10,644 nt of DNA from Stephanodiscus triporus (GCA_036939755.1 JALLAZ010001029.1:1-10644), one strand, 5' to 3'; positions 1 to 7,679 are shown, numbered from the stretch's first letter. Numbers and translations: made by a program. The notes: generated by a model not told the origin, from the letters alone.

Positions 1-18
1 TAAAAATCACTAATAAAG

Positions 19-42
19 TAAAAGTATGATTTCATACTTTTA
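19..42. repeat. Palindrome A upstream of the selenoprotein gene
   Basis: This is an 11-bp perfect inverted repeat (19-29 against 32-42) with a TT centre. Its core, 24-37, is GTATGATTTCATAC. The same 14-bp pattern GTATGAWWTCATAC recurs at 59-72 and 3748-3761. It lies about 115-130 bases upstream of the first ATG of the selenoprotein gene, so a promoter or 5' UTR binding site is possible. It could instead be a transposon terminus or a 3' hairpin of a gene to the left of the window. Confidence 0.85.
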
Positions 43-46
43 TCAA

Positions 47-84
47 TGAGGGAAATAAGTATGAAATCATACTTATTTCCCTCA
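47..84. repeat. Palindrome B, 18-bp perfect inverted repeat
   Basis: Bases 47-64 and 67-84 are exact reverse complements around an AA centre, giving a near-ideal hairpin or cruciform. The outer arms are GAGGG and CCCTC, and the core 59-72 is GTATGAAATCATAC. Because the centres are TT and AA, the cores of palindromes A and B are reverse complements of each other. The structure is certain; its role (dimeric transcription-factor site, RNA hairpin or mobile-element remnant) is not. Confidence 0.9.
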
Positions 85-151
85 ACTCCATTGCCCTGTG
101 CAGTTGTGGACTCTCTGCTATTCTCTCACGCGTGGTGATAATAATTTGGCG

Positions 152-1067
152 ATGCTTGTCCAAGCCTCCATCGCGCTCTTCCTCTTTTTATCCCGACACG
201 CGCTCGCCATGTCCACCTCGTCATCGCCCAGCGACAAGCGCATTATTTCCGTCACGGTCTTCAGCGACCTCGCCTGACCGTGGTGCTACGTGGGCCAGAA
301 GAAGCTCGATGCCGCCATCGGCACTTTCCAAGCCTCCTCCGGCAGGCCGCCCATCGTTGTGGAATGGAAGGTGCGAATGCGAACCGATGAAATTGAGGGC
401 CTATTTTTTGATCTTGCGTGTCAGTCACGTCATCCATCCATCCTTCTCATCTCTTTCGTCCCATGTCAATCCTCCTCATCGGCAGCCATACATGATCGAC
501 CCCAACACAAAAATCGACGGCGAAGAATTCGAGGCCTACAACGTCCGCCGGTGGGGTGGCTCCGGCTGGACCCAGGGCTTGAGGACGAGCGGACGGAAGG
601 TCGGGGCAGACTTTAGAAATTGGAGGACGTGGCCGAATACGCTGAGGGCGCATCAGCTCATCGCGTACGTTACAAATCCCGACAGGCGGCGAGTGGTCGA
701 CGACAGCCGCGCGCCGCCGCCGTCCACGTCGGAGTGCAACGCCGCCATCTTCGACGCCATGTACGAAAGGGGGGAGAACGTCTCTCTGACGGAAACGTTG
801 GTGAGAATCGGTACTGAGAAATTGGGCGTCGCGGAAGAGGAGGTTCCCGATTTGCGTTCGCACCTCGAGACGAATGCGGGCGCCAAGGACGTGATCGGGG
901 AGATCCAATCGGGCAGGAGGCGGTATAATATCAAGGGCGTGCCGCACTTCGTCGTCGGCGCCATGGACGGGGAAAGTTTCGTGGGGAGGCCGTACGGGTT
1001 CTCGGGCGCGCAGGATTCGAGTGCGTTCGTGGAGATGTTCGAGGAGTTGGCAGGAAAGCTCGATTAA
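152..1067 (+). CDS. FrnE/DsbA-family selenoprotein (UPWC active site), two exons
   Basis: Predicted thiol-disulfide oxidoreductase of the FrnE branch of the DsbA thioredoxin-fold family. The model is exon 1 at 152-370, intron 371-485 and exon 2 at 486-1067, giving 266 residues. Exon 1 reads VTVFSDLA-UGA-PWCYVGQKKL, so the in-frame TGA at 275-277 sits exactly on the first Cys of the family CPWC motif and is best read as selenocysteine (residue 42, with Cys45 as partner). Splicing joins VVEWK to PYMIDPN. Exon 2 then shows the family landmarks: NTLRAHQL, the helical NAAIFDAMYERGENV, the cis-Pro loop GVPHF, and YGFSGAQ near the C-terminus. Starting at ATG 152 adds a signal-peptide-like MLVQASIALFLFLSRHALA and suggests the secretory pathway. 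Starting at ATG 209 (247 residues) removes it and would suggest a cytosolic protein. A pseudogene with one nonsense mutation is the main alternative, but everything else in the gene is intact. Confidence 0.85.
275..277 (+). other. In-frame TGA read as selenocysteine
   Basis: This is the only stop codon in the otherwise open exon 1 frame. Preceding codons give FSDLA and following codons give PWCYVG. In FrnE-type proteins this position is the nucleophilic Cys of CPWC. TGC or TGT to TGA is a one-base change, as seen in Cys/Sec homologue pairs generally. Confidence 0.82.
371..485 (+). other. Intron in the FrnE-like selenoprotein gene
   Basis: This is a 115-nt phase-0 intron with donor AAG|GTGCGA and acceptor CGGCAG|CCA. 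Removing it joins two different reading frames so that the family motif W-K-P-Y-M is continuous. Without splicing, exon 1 runs into sequence with no family resemblance. Confidence 0.9.
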
Positions 1068-1114
1068 GGGAATGTTTTGATGTCCCGGGACGGATCATTT
1101 GCGGGAGAGTGCCA

Positions 1115-1178
1115 TTTGCTTTGTGTGAATGACTGAGTGGCAAGAAGCTTCATGCTTCGACATTCATGACAATGCAAA
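1115..1178 (+). promoter_or_regulatory. Candidate SECIS element (type II-like)
   Basis: A stem-loop starts 48 bases after the stop. Helix I pairs 1115-1119 (TTTGC) with 1174-1178 (GCAAA). An asymmetric internal loop leads to a core ATGA at 1129-1132 opposite TGAC at 1167-1170, which can form the tandem G.A quartet. Helix II pairs 1134-1139 with 1161-1166, followed by a G/A mismatch and a C-G pair. Unpaired AA at 1142-1143 sits below a mini-stem, 1144-1148 (GAAGC) with 1154-1158 (GCTTC), as in type II SECIS elements. Helix II is shorter than usual (about 8 positions where 11-13 are common), so this is a candidate found by eye and not a scored hit. Confidence 0.55.
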
Positions 1179-1182
1179 CGCG

Positions 1183-1188
1183 AATAAA
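1183..1188 (+). terminator. Polyadenylation signal AATAAA
   Basis: A canonical AATAAA lies 115 bases after the selenoprotein stop and 4 bases after the SECIS candidate, so a cleavage site just beyond would keep the stem-loop in the mature 3' UTR. Signal use in this organism is inferred. Confidence 0.5.
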
Positions 1189-1472
1189 TTTTGACCTCTT
1201 TTGCAGGTGACGTCATGACGTACAGCACACTCCGAGGAGATATCTGTCCTTTGTTCATAACCAGCAATCTCTCTTCCAGTCAAGATAAGATTTATCACCA
1301 GAAATTCATGAGGTGGGGTGGTTGTTGGCCTATGACCAACTTGAAAGACAGGAAGAAGTTGTTGTTATTCGGTGAAGTAGATGTTTGTGTAGTTCAGATG
1401 CATTATCATGTAGATAGTTGGAATGCCACTTTAATGAGAAGCAGGCCATTTTGTTCTTTATAAGTGGCTTCA

Positions 1473-3269
1473 TTAAACTATAATCACGGGAGCATTCACG
1501 ATATTTTTCGTATTCTCGGCGACGAATTCCCTCGCCCACGCATCGCAACTCAGGATATCGTCCAACGTGACGTCGTTGACCCTGAAATCCTCCTTATGCG
1601 CCTCCATCGCCCCCTCGATCAACTTCGGAATGTCCAAGAAACCCAATCCCACGTCCTCGCGGAACATTTCGTTCGCCGCCTCGTTCGCGGCGTTCAGGAC
1701 CGCCGTCATCGTCCCGCCCATCCGTCCGGCGTCGTACGCGAGCTGTATGCAGGGATACTTCTCCCTGTCGGGGGCCTTGAACGTCAGGCTCCCGATCTCG
1801 GCGAGGTTCAACGGCTTGTACGGCATCCTGAGACGATGCGGCCACGAGACGCTGTACACGATGGGGAGGCGCATGTCGGCCCAACCCAGCTGAGCGATGC
1901 AGGACGTGTCCTGAGTCTCGACCATGGAGTGGACGATGGACTGGGGGTGGATTACAATGTCGATGTCGTCATAGCTCGCTCCGAAAAGGTAGTGCGCCTC
2001 AATAACCTTAAAGTTGTGTGCGTGTGTGATGTGAAAGATGTCATGTTTAGCGAACATATATTTGGATCAGTCACGTGTAAATATAGACCGGACAGCCAAG
2101 GATTCAAGGCAAAGCCGCGCAGAGGGGCGATCGAAGGCTCTGTCCGATGGAAAACATGTCGGGCGGAGACATATTACAAGATATAATGATGCCCAACATT
2201 AAAAGTTGACACCTCGACACACTCAACAAGACCGAACCGACGACCCACGTATATACATAACAAAAAAAAACTCAAGACTCACCTCCAATCCCTTGTTCAT
2301 CATCGTGGCGCTATCCAGCGTGATCTTCGCGCCCATGTCCCAATTGGGATGCGTCGTGGCCCTCCCCTGCACGGCCCTCTTGTCGGTCTCGCACAAGCGG
2401 AACAATTCCTCCCTCGTCAGGTCCCTGAACGCCCCCCCCGAGGCGGTTAGGACGATCCTGCGCAATCCTCCGGGAGGGACGCCCTGCAGGCACTGGAAGA
2501 TCGCGGAATGTTCCGAATCGGCGGGGAGCATGTTGATCCCGTGCTTCTCCACGAGGGGATTGATCACGGGTCCGCCGGATATCAACGTCTCCTTGTTCGC
2601 GAGGGCGATGTCCTTCCCGAGCTTGATCGCCTCGATCGTCGGGAGCAACCCCGCCGAGCCGACGATGCCGGTAACGACCGTGTCGGCGGACGATACCGTC
2701 GCGGCCTCGACGATCCCCTCCGGCCCGTGCACGATGTCCGGCATGTCGTCGCATCCCCTCTCCCGAAGTATCGTCCTCAATTTCTCGGCGGCCTCGGGGG
2801 TCGATAGGGACGCGACCCTCGGGCGGTACCTCACGACCTGGTCGGCCATCAGCTCGGCGTTGTTCCCCGCGCTGAGCGCGTCGACGACGAAGTTGTCGGG
2901 ACACGCGTCGACGATCTCGAGCGTCTGCGTGCCGATGGAACCCGTGCTCCCGAGTATCGACAGGCGCTTCCTGAACGTCGACCCCTTGAGGCACTCGTCG
3001 AGCGTCTTGCGCAGGGACGATGCGGTGTTCACGGGGGAGGACGGGTCGATCCACCCCTCGCCGGTCCCCGCGGATCCCGGGGGGGAGAACGACGCGTTCA
3101 GGACGACGACGTCGGCGGCGTTCGTCGTTTTCGTGGTCGACGACGACGCGACGGAGACGGCGGATCGAGGAGGGACGAATGAGTGGGCATCGCGGACGAC
3201 GACGACGAGGAGGAGGAGGAGGAGGGGGGGGGCGCCGTGGGCCAGCAGCGGGGAGGATGGCAGCTTCAT
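1473..3269 (-). CDS. dxr: 1-deoxy-D-xylulose 5-phosphate reductoisomerase (DXR/IspC), two exons
   Basis: DXR converts 1-deoxy-D-xylulose 5-phosphate to 2-C-methyl-D-erythritol 4-phosphate with NADPH, the first committed step of the plastid MEP isoprenoid pathway. Exon 1 is 3269 down to 2283 (329 codons) and exon 2 is 2006 down to 1473 (177 codons plus stop), giving 506 residues. Landmarks in order are the NADPH loop GSTGSIG (107-113), NKE (225-227), the metal-site DSEH (251-254), TASGGAF (275-281), THPNWDMG (306-313), [11 protein letters not shown] (319-329), [16 protein letters not shown] (349-358) and VLNAANE. The N-terminus has a hydrophobic L/V-rich signal peptide (about 13-25), then DAHS|FVPP, a variant of the ASAFAP plastid-import motif with Phe31 at the cleavage point, and a Ser/Thr-rich transit peptide. 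This predicts import into a secondary plastid. The ATG at 3269 is chosen because it directly precedes the signal peptide. Function is near certain; the exact mature end is inferred. Confidence 0.97.
2007..2282 (-). other. Intron in dxr
   Basis: This is a 276-nt phase-0 intron with donor GAG|GTGAGT and acceptor TTTAAG|GTT on the minus strand. Splicing restores the invariant [14 protein letters not shown]. The Glu of NKGLE, by homology with bacterial DXR a metal ligand, is the last codon of exon 1. Confidence 0.95.
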
Positions 3270-3854
3270 GATCGGTGGTGTGTGTGTTGTTCTATGTTGT
3301 GGACTAAGAGAGACGTAAGTAAGTAGAGTAAATATTATGGTTCTGCAAATGTCAAATCGAAACAACACAACAAATTCAGTAGGTAAAAACAAAATGAACC
3401 ATTTCGTTTTATTCCCACAGTAAAATATGATCGTGGGCGCACTCTGATAATACCTATAATATTTGTATATTTATTTACATAATCCTAATGTCGGGTGGAG
3501 GGGGGGGGAACCCGAAAAAAGAAAAAAACGACTTCAACAAGTTTGGATTAAAGTTAAGCAAAAGCAACGAATGTCAGATACATCATATTTTTCTCAATTT
3601 TTCAACCATAAGTATCGTACTCAGTGATGATTTTTCAATGATATGACACCCTTTTTCAGGTACAAAATATGTCTATGTCATCTTTTGATTAGCTCTTAGT
3701 ACGTACTCCCCCAAGGCTCGGTGTGATGGGGGAGGAGAGAGGAGAGGGTATGATATCATACACCCTCTACGGGGAGGATCGAGGAGACTCATACGAACGT
3801 AGGCCGAGGACCTCAGCCCGGCGCCGGGGGCCAAGATCCCGCCCCCGGACAATA
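3270..3854. promoter_or_regulatory. Divergent promoter region between dxr and the gene at 3855
   Basis: About 585 bases separate the two divergent start codons. The part near 3330-3680 is AT-rich, unlike the GC-rich coding DNA on both sides, as expected for a promoter. It holds poly-A and poly-G runs near 3496-3530 and the palindrome at 3748-3761. I could not assign a convincing TATA box or initiator. Confidence 0.5.
3748..3761. repeat. Palindrome C, third copy of GTATGAWWTCATAC
   Basis: This is a perfect 14-bp palindrome, GTATGATATCATAC, flanked by GAGG on the left and, after one extra A, CCCTC on the right, echoing the GAGGG/CCCTC arms of palindrome B. It lies about 95 bases upstream of the preferred start at 3855, a distance similar to that of palindromes A and B from the selenoprotein start at 152. 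Confidence 0.85.
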
Positions 3855-5220
3855 ATGACGACGTCCAACGCCGCGCTGCTCGCCGCCCTGGCGGCGATCC
3901 ATTCCCTACTCGCCTCGCTCCCGTGCACGACGACATCGTCGTCGTCGTCGCATCATCATCATCATCAACGCGCCTTCGTCGTCGTCGTCGACTGCTTCTC
4001 CCCCCCCCATACCCCCCCCGCGCATCATCGTGCTAGCGGCCGACATCGTCGACGACGACTGCGACGACGACGACGACTACGCGACAACGACTACGACGAC
4101 GAACACGACGGCGCGACTGCGTCGTCGTCGTCGTCCGATGGTCGTCTTCATCTCGCGGTGAGCGGCGCGTCGGCGAACGACGACGGCGACGGAGGGATGG
4201 GAGGGGGAGGGGTAGGGGGGGGGATGGGCTTCCACTACGACTCGGAGCCGCGGGGCACGTCGTACATATCCAGGATCAGCGAGATCGACCTGCGGGAGCG
4301 CAGGCGTCCCGATCGATTCGTCGTGCCGCCTCCCGGCGTCGGCGTCGGGTTCGGCGGCGCGTCGTCGTCTTACGCGACAACGAGACAACGACCTCCCCGC
4401 GGCGAGATCGGCGGCGTCGTCCCGTCCCCCTCCTCCGGCAGTCGCAGTCGTCCTCTCCCTCGGGAGGAGGAGAGGGACGACGACGATCTCGTTCACGTCG
4501 AAGACGATCTCGGATCCCGTCGTCGTCGGGACGGCGTCTCCTCGTCGACGGCGGAGGACCTGCTAGATGCGATGACGGCGCTCCTCCGGGAGATGAAGGC
4601 CGCCCGGGTGGGCGCGAATGACGTGCGGGGTCGGCCCTACTCCCGCGGCGACGGCATCTACGACGACGACGACGCTTCTGGGGGAATCGGGAGGGAGAGG
4701 GGTGCGCGTCGATGGGGGGCGCGGGGGGAGGGAGGAAATAATGGATCGACGAGGACGAGGACGAGGACGACGACGGCGGGAGGAGGAGGAGGAGGGGGCG
4801 CCGACGTCGCGAGGGGAGGGAGGGGCGGCGGCGACGACGACCTCCGTCGTAGGATCAGGGATGCGATCGACAGGTTCGAGAGGATCGCGTCCTCCGATCA
4901 TTACCGCGGCGGGAGAAAGAGCGGGAGGAAAGTTGAAGAAGACGACGATGACGACGACGACGAGATCGCGAGGGACGACGACGAGATCGCGAGGGACGAC
5001 GACGAGATCGCGAGGGACGATGACGAGATCGCGAGGGACGACGACGAGATCGCGAGGGACGACGACGAGATCGCTAGGGACGACGACGAGTGGTACTACG
5101 CCGTGTCAGAGGTCTCGTGTCTCGAGGCCGAGTTGGACGAGATCGACGAGGAGGCGACGAGGATGCGATCGTCGTCGACATCGACGGCGGCGGACGACGA
5201 CGATCGCGGCGGGCGGCAAC

Positions 5221-5252
<32 letters not shown>

Positions 5253-5954
5253 AGGGTCGATAGTCGTCGTATCGAGGAAAAATTGACCAGGATCGAGGAC
5301 GCGATACGCAATGTGGAAGACATGCTCGGGGCGCAGGTCGAGGTCGTGGACATGCTGATCAATCGCGGAGGGTTGGACGATGACGACGGCTACTACGACG
5401 ACGATGAGCGTCCGTCGTCGTTCGACGAGGACGCGGAATACCGGATGCGAACGCCTCGGCGTCCCACCCCGACGCCGTTTGTCGAGGGACGAGGACCTCC
5501 GCTGCTCCCACTCCCCCCTCCTCCCCTTCGTCCTATCGACGACGGACGCGCCTACCGCCAAGGGCGGAATATCGACCGCGATGGTGCCATGCCGTCCTCG
5601 CAACGACGACGGGGGAATGAAAGCGCCAACGAGCGCAGCGAGGGGCATTACTACGACCAGATGAACACGTCGTTCATATCGGCGTTCAGCAGGATGGACA
5701 ACGAACGAAGGAGGGAGTTTCGTCCGTTCGCGGACGAGCGGTTGCGAGGGAAGGCGGTCGGCGCAAACAACATGCGGGCTCCTCCGAATCGGGTGTGTTC
5801 CTCATATACGCCGCCGCCTTCGGAGACGTATGCGATGATGATGCCTGAATATTTCGACGGGATGCCGTATCTTTTTGACGAGGACAGATCTTTGATGACG
5901 ATGGAGGAGGAGGACGAAGGCTACTATTACGACAACGGCATTTATGACTTTTGA
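3855..5954 (+). CDS. Low-complexity Asp/Arg/Ser-rich protein with N-terminal signal peptide, unknown function
   Basis: Single-exon frame of 699 residues from ATG 3855. No known family is recognised. The start is chosen because it opens a plausible signal peptide (MTTSNAALLAALAAIHSLLA). The frame extends upstream to ATG 3723, but those 44 extra residues are charged and precede the signal. Next come Ser and His runs, an Arg-rich stretch, an Asp/Gly-rich linker, a more complex segment TSYISRISEIDLRERRRPDRF (about 135-155), and helical segments (AEDLLDAMTALLREMKAA and LRRRIRDAIDRFERIA). Then follow six EIARDDD repeats (370-411), a probable coiled coil with EEKLTRIEDAIRNVEDML (about 472-490), and an acidic, Tyr-rich tail ending NGIYDF. 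Most of the chain looks disordered. The RAFVVVV near residue 39 could be a degenerate plastid-cleavage site, but this is weak. Much of the opposite strand is also open because of the GAC/GTC repeats; the signal peptide and the varied C-terminal region favour this strand. Confidence 0.7.
3935..3970 (+). repeat. Trinucleotide runs (TCG then CAT)
   Basis: A TCG/GTC run is followed by a CAT run within the start of the low-complexity protein, coding for Ser then His homopolymers. Similar (GAC)n and (GTC)n runs recur through about 5440. Confidence 0.8.
4962..5087 (+). repeat. 21-bp tandem repeat, six copies, encoding EIARDDD
   Basis: Six in-frame units begin at 4962, 4983, 5004, 5025, 5046 and 5067. 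The unit is GAG ATC GCG AGG GAC GAC GAC. Only two differences are seen, GAC to GAT in the third unit and GCG to GCT in the sixth, both synonymous. A preceding Asp run (4941-4961) and a following DDDEWYY continue the acidic character. Near identity implies recent expansion. Confidence 0.95.
5226..5249 (+). repeat. (TCG)8 microsatellite encoding Ser8
   Basis: Eight perfect TCG codons lie in the frame of the low-complexity protein. As DNA this is the reverse complement of the (GAC)n runs that encode Asp upstream, so the two classes of run could pair in single strands. Confidence 0.9.
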
Positions 5955-6288
5955 CGTAAAATAGAGATATTAGAGTGCAAGAAGACGATGAGGTCGCCTG
6001 AACAACTTGAGAGTGAAGACAATGACTAAGGTCGCTAGTTTTCGCATTCCACGATGTTTCAACACACAACAGCTCGTGAAATGTCACAATTCAGATGCCA
6101 TGCTGCCGCCGTTACCGGGGAGACACCGCCAAATCCTACTATTGTCTACCTGCTATTAGAGATAGATTTTTCAGATGAATCATGTTTGTGATCATTATAA
6201 CACAGAACTTGATCATCTTTTGCAAATCAATGCATCCATGCCACTACAACGTATTCATCATAGCATTGACTAATAAACTTTTAACTGC
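5955..6288. other. Convergent intergenic region (two 3' UTRs)
   Basis: This stretch separates the stop of the low-complexity protein gene from the stop of the membrane-protein gene on the other strand. A plus-strand AATAAA at 6272-6277 is 318 bases past the left gene's stop and may or may not be used. No minus-strand AATAAA was seen. No other gene or RNA is recognisable here. Confidence 0.5.
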
Positions 6289-7679
6289 CTACGATTTGAC
6301 ACCTCGCTTTCCCGTCAAGCCCGAACAACGAAGATGGTGCTCAAAGCCCATGACTGAATTCCAAGTAGCAAACATGCCGAACGTCATCAGTAATACACCA
6401 CCTAATGGAGCCTGGCTTAGAATGGCGTTGGCCGACGAGCTCAACGACACGACAGATTCGAACAGCATCGCACCGCCCACGCTAAGGCATCCCAATCCCA
6501 ACATTCCACTCAGAGTCGCGAAGAATGGATGATGACGAAAACTACAGTGGTAGGCTGAGAAAGAGGTGTATAGCGCATTTGATGCTCCGGCGAACAGGGT
6601 GAGACGAGCGAGGGAGGCGACTTGTAGTGATAGTTGCCTCGCATTGCTGACGATGGCAGTCGATTCCGAAACCCCTCCAGAAAGTAGACCCGATGCCAGC
6701 GTGAAGATTAATTTGCATACCGGTATACATCGCACGCAAGCAACTACCGCCCCAAGGCGAAATAGAAACGGCGTCAACTCCAATCGGCGGCGGCCGCGGT
6801 CCTTTCTCTCCTCGCTCGGTAATGATCGCAACGGCATCGTCATCGCCGCCCGCATCATCGTCGCGCTCCCCCCCTCCTCTTTCATCAGGGCGCTGACGCA
6901 CGCCAGGACGTTGTGCAGGTTGACCGCGGCCGCGCTTAGTCCGAGGAAGGGCGCGCGGCTCGAGAGGTGGTACCCGGCGTACTGCCCGGCGAGGCAGAGC
7001 GCGCCGAATACGGCCAAATGCAGGAGGAGTCTCGCGCCGCCGCCGTGGCTCCTTCGTTAGAGGACGCACTAGCGACGCCGTCCGTCGTCGTCCTCGACGA
7101 AAGGGACAAGAACCAGTCGCCCATCCTGTCGACGTCGCATCCTTCGTCGCTCTCTCCGTCGGCCCTATTCTCCATGTCGCGCCAGAGCAAAAAGGCGACC
7201 GCGGAAGCCAACGCGAACCCAGACGACAATAGAGCGGTGGGCATCAACACGGACGTTGACAACGACGACGGAGAGCTCGTCGATGCGGCGGCGGCGATCG
7301 TGAAAGGGAAAAGCTCTGCCCGCTTCGACTTGTTAAGGAGGGTGTCGAAGACGAGGGATGCCCACAATGCCGTGACGATTCCGAAGTTACGCGACTGCTG
7401 CTGAGCCGACGCCCCGCCGATTTTCATCCCTCTTATTGACGATGATGATGACGACGACGACAACGCCGAAGATTCCGGCGGCGGCGGCGTTGTCGCTCGG
7501 TTGGCGGAGGACGTTTCGAATGCGTCCAAACCGTCGTCGCCGCCACCATCTTCGACGGCGACCTCCTGGATCTCCTCGCCTGCATGAGTCTCATCGTCGG
7601 ATGTGCCGGCATCGTACTCGTCGAGAGACTCGTAATCGTCACTGACGTCACTGTCGTCGCTCCCACCGCCGCGAACCAT
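6289..7679 (-). CDS. Polytopic membrane protein of unknown function, probable two exons
   Basis: No family is recognised. The conservative model starts at ATG 7679, with exon 1 to 7108, intron 7107-7031 and exon 2 at 7030-6289, giving 437 residues. The first ~95 residues are acidic and Ser-rich, beginning MVRGGGSDDSD. Hydrophobic segments follow: IVTALWASLVF (about 98-115), LMPTALLSSGFALASAVAFLLW (about 145-166), WFLLLLHLAVFGALCLAG created by the proposed splice, then APFLGLSAAAVNLHNVLACV, LFRLGAVVACVRCIPVCKLIF, SLARLTLFAGASNALYTSF, GMLGLGCLSVGGAMLFESVV and GGVLLMTFGMFATWNSVM. This suggests about eight membrane spans. The frame continues upstream to ATG 7889 with a signal-like MRPMLLLLALDPSFVVAVHS but is broken by TGA at 7800-7802, so the true N-terminus is unresolved. 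The loop between spans 4 and 5 is Arg/Lys-rich (EERKDRGRRR). Confidence 0.75.
7031..7107 (-). other. Probable intron in the membrane-protein gene
   Basis: The hydrophobic protein changes reading frame here, because the downstream frame has a TAA at 7057-7059. A 77-nt intron with donor TT|GTCCCT and acceptor GCGCGAG|A, and a CTAAC branch-like motif about 26 bases before the acceptor, joins the frames and makes a clean membrane span, GDWFLLLLHLAVFG. A donor at 7098 (GTCGAG) also fits the frame. Both donors are weak, so a one-base indel remains possible. Confidence 0.55.

Larger units (their letters stand above)
1068..1472. other. Convergent intergenic region (two 3' UTRs)
   Basis: This region separates the stop of the selenoprotein gene from the stop of DXR on the opposite strand. 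It holds the candidate SECIS and AATAAA for the left gene. For DXR, a possible ATTAAA on the minus strand (plus bases 1430-1435) lies about 38 bases past its stop. An open frame at 1191-1463 encodes about 90 residues with no recognisable domain and is probably chance. Confidence 0.6.

Noticed and set aside
132..485. A 311-residue open frame starting at 132 that runs into the FrnE-like C-terminus without splicing
   Set aside because: Before base 486 this frame encodes Ser/Pro/Arg-rich sequence with no family resemblance and skips the UPWC motif. Splicing the other frame gives a continuous FrnE protein.
1208..1221. CRE-like TGACGTCA followed by TGACGT, resembling diatom CO2/cAMP-responsive elements
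   Set aside because: It lies in a convergent 3' region with no promoter nearby. The same 8-mer also occurs inside coding sequence at 7643-7650, so it is not evidence of regulation here.
1300..1350. Alternative SECIS around ATGA at 1307 with the GTTGG/CCAAC hairpin
   Set aside because: The core G.A quartet cannot be placed opposite the ATGA and the site lies beyond the AATAAA at 1183.
1191..1463. 90-residue open frame between the two convergent genes
   Set aside because: It has no recognisable domain, overlaps both 3' UTRs and is AT-richer than local coding DNA.
2206..3318. 370-residue plus-strand open frame opposite dxr
   Set aside because: It is the antisense shadow of dxr exon 1, whose minus-strand translation is an unmistakable DXR.
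4618..5253. 211-residue Thr/Arg/Gly-rich frame within the low-complexity gene
   Set aside because: It is a frame-shifted reading of the same GAC-rich repeats (TTTRSRG repeats) and has no start context or signal.
6566..7404. Plus-strand open frames of 164 and 145 residues opposite the membrane-protein gene
   Set aside because: They lack domains, while the minus strand has consistent hydrophobic spans across the same DNA.
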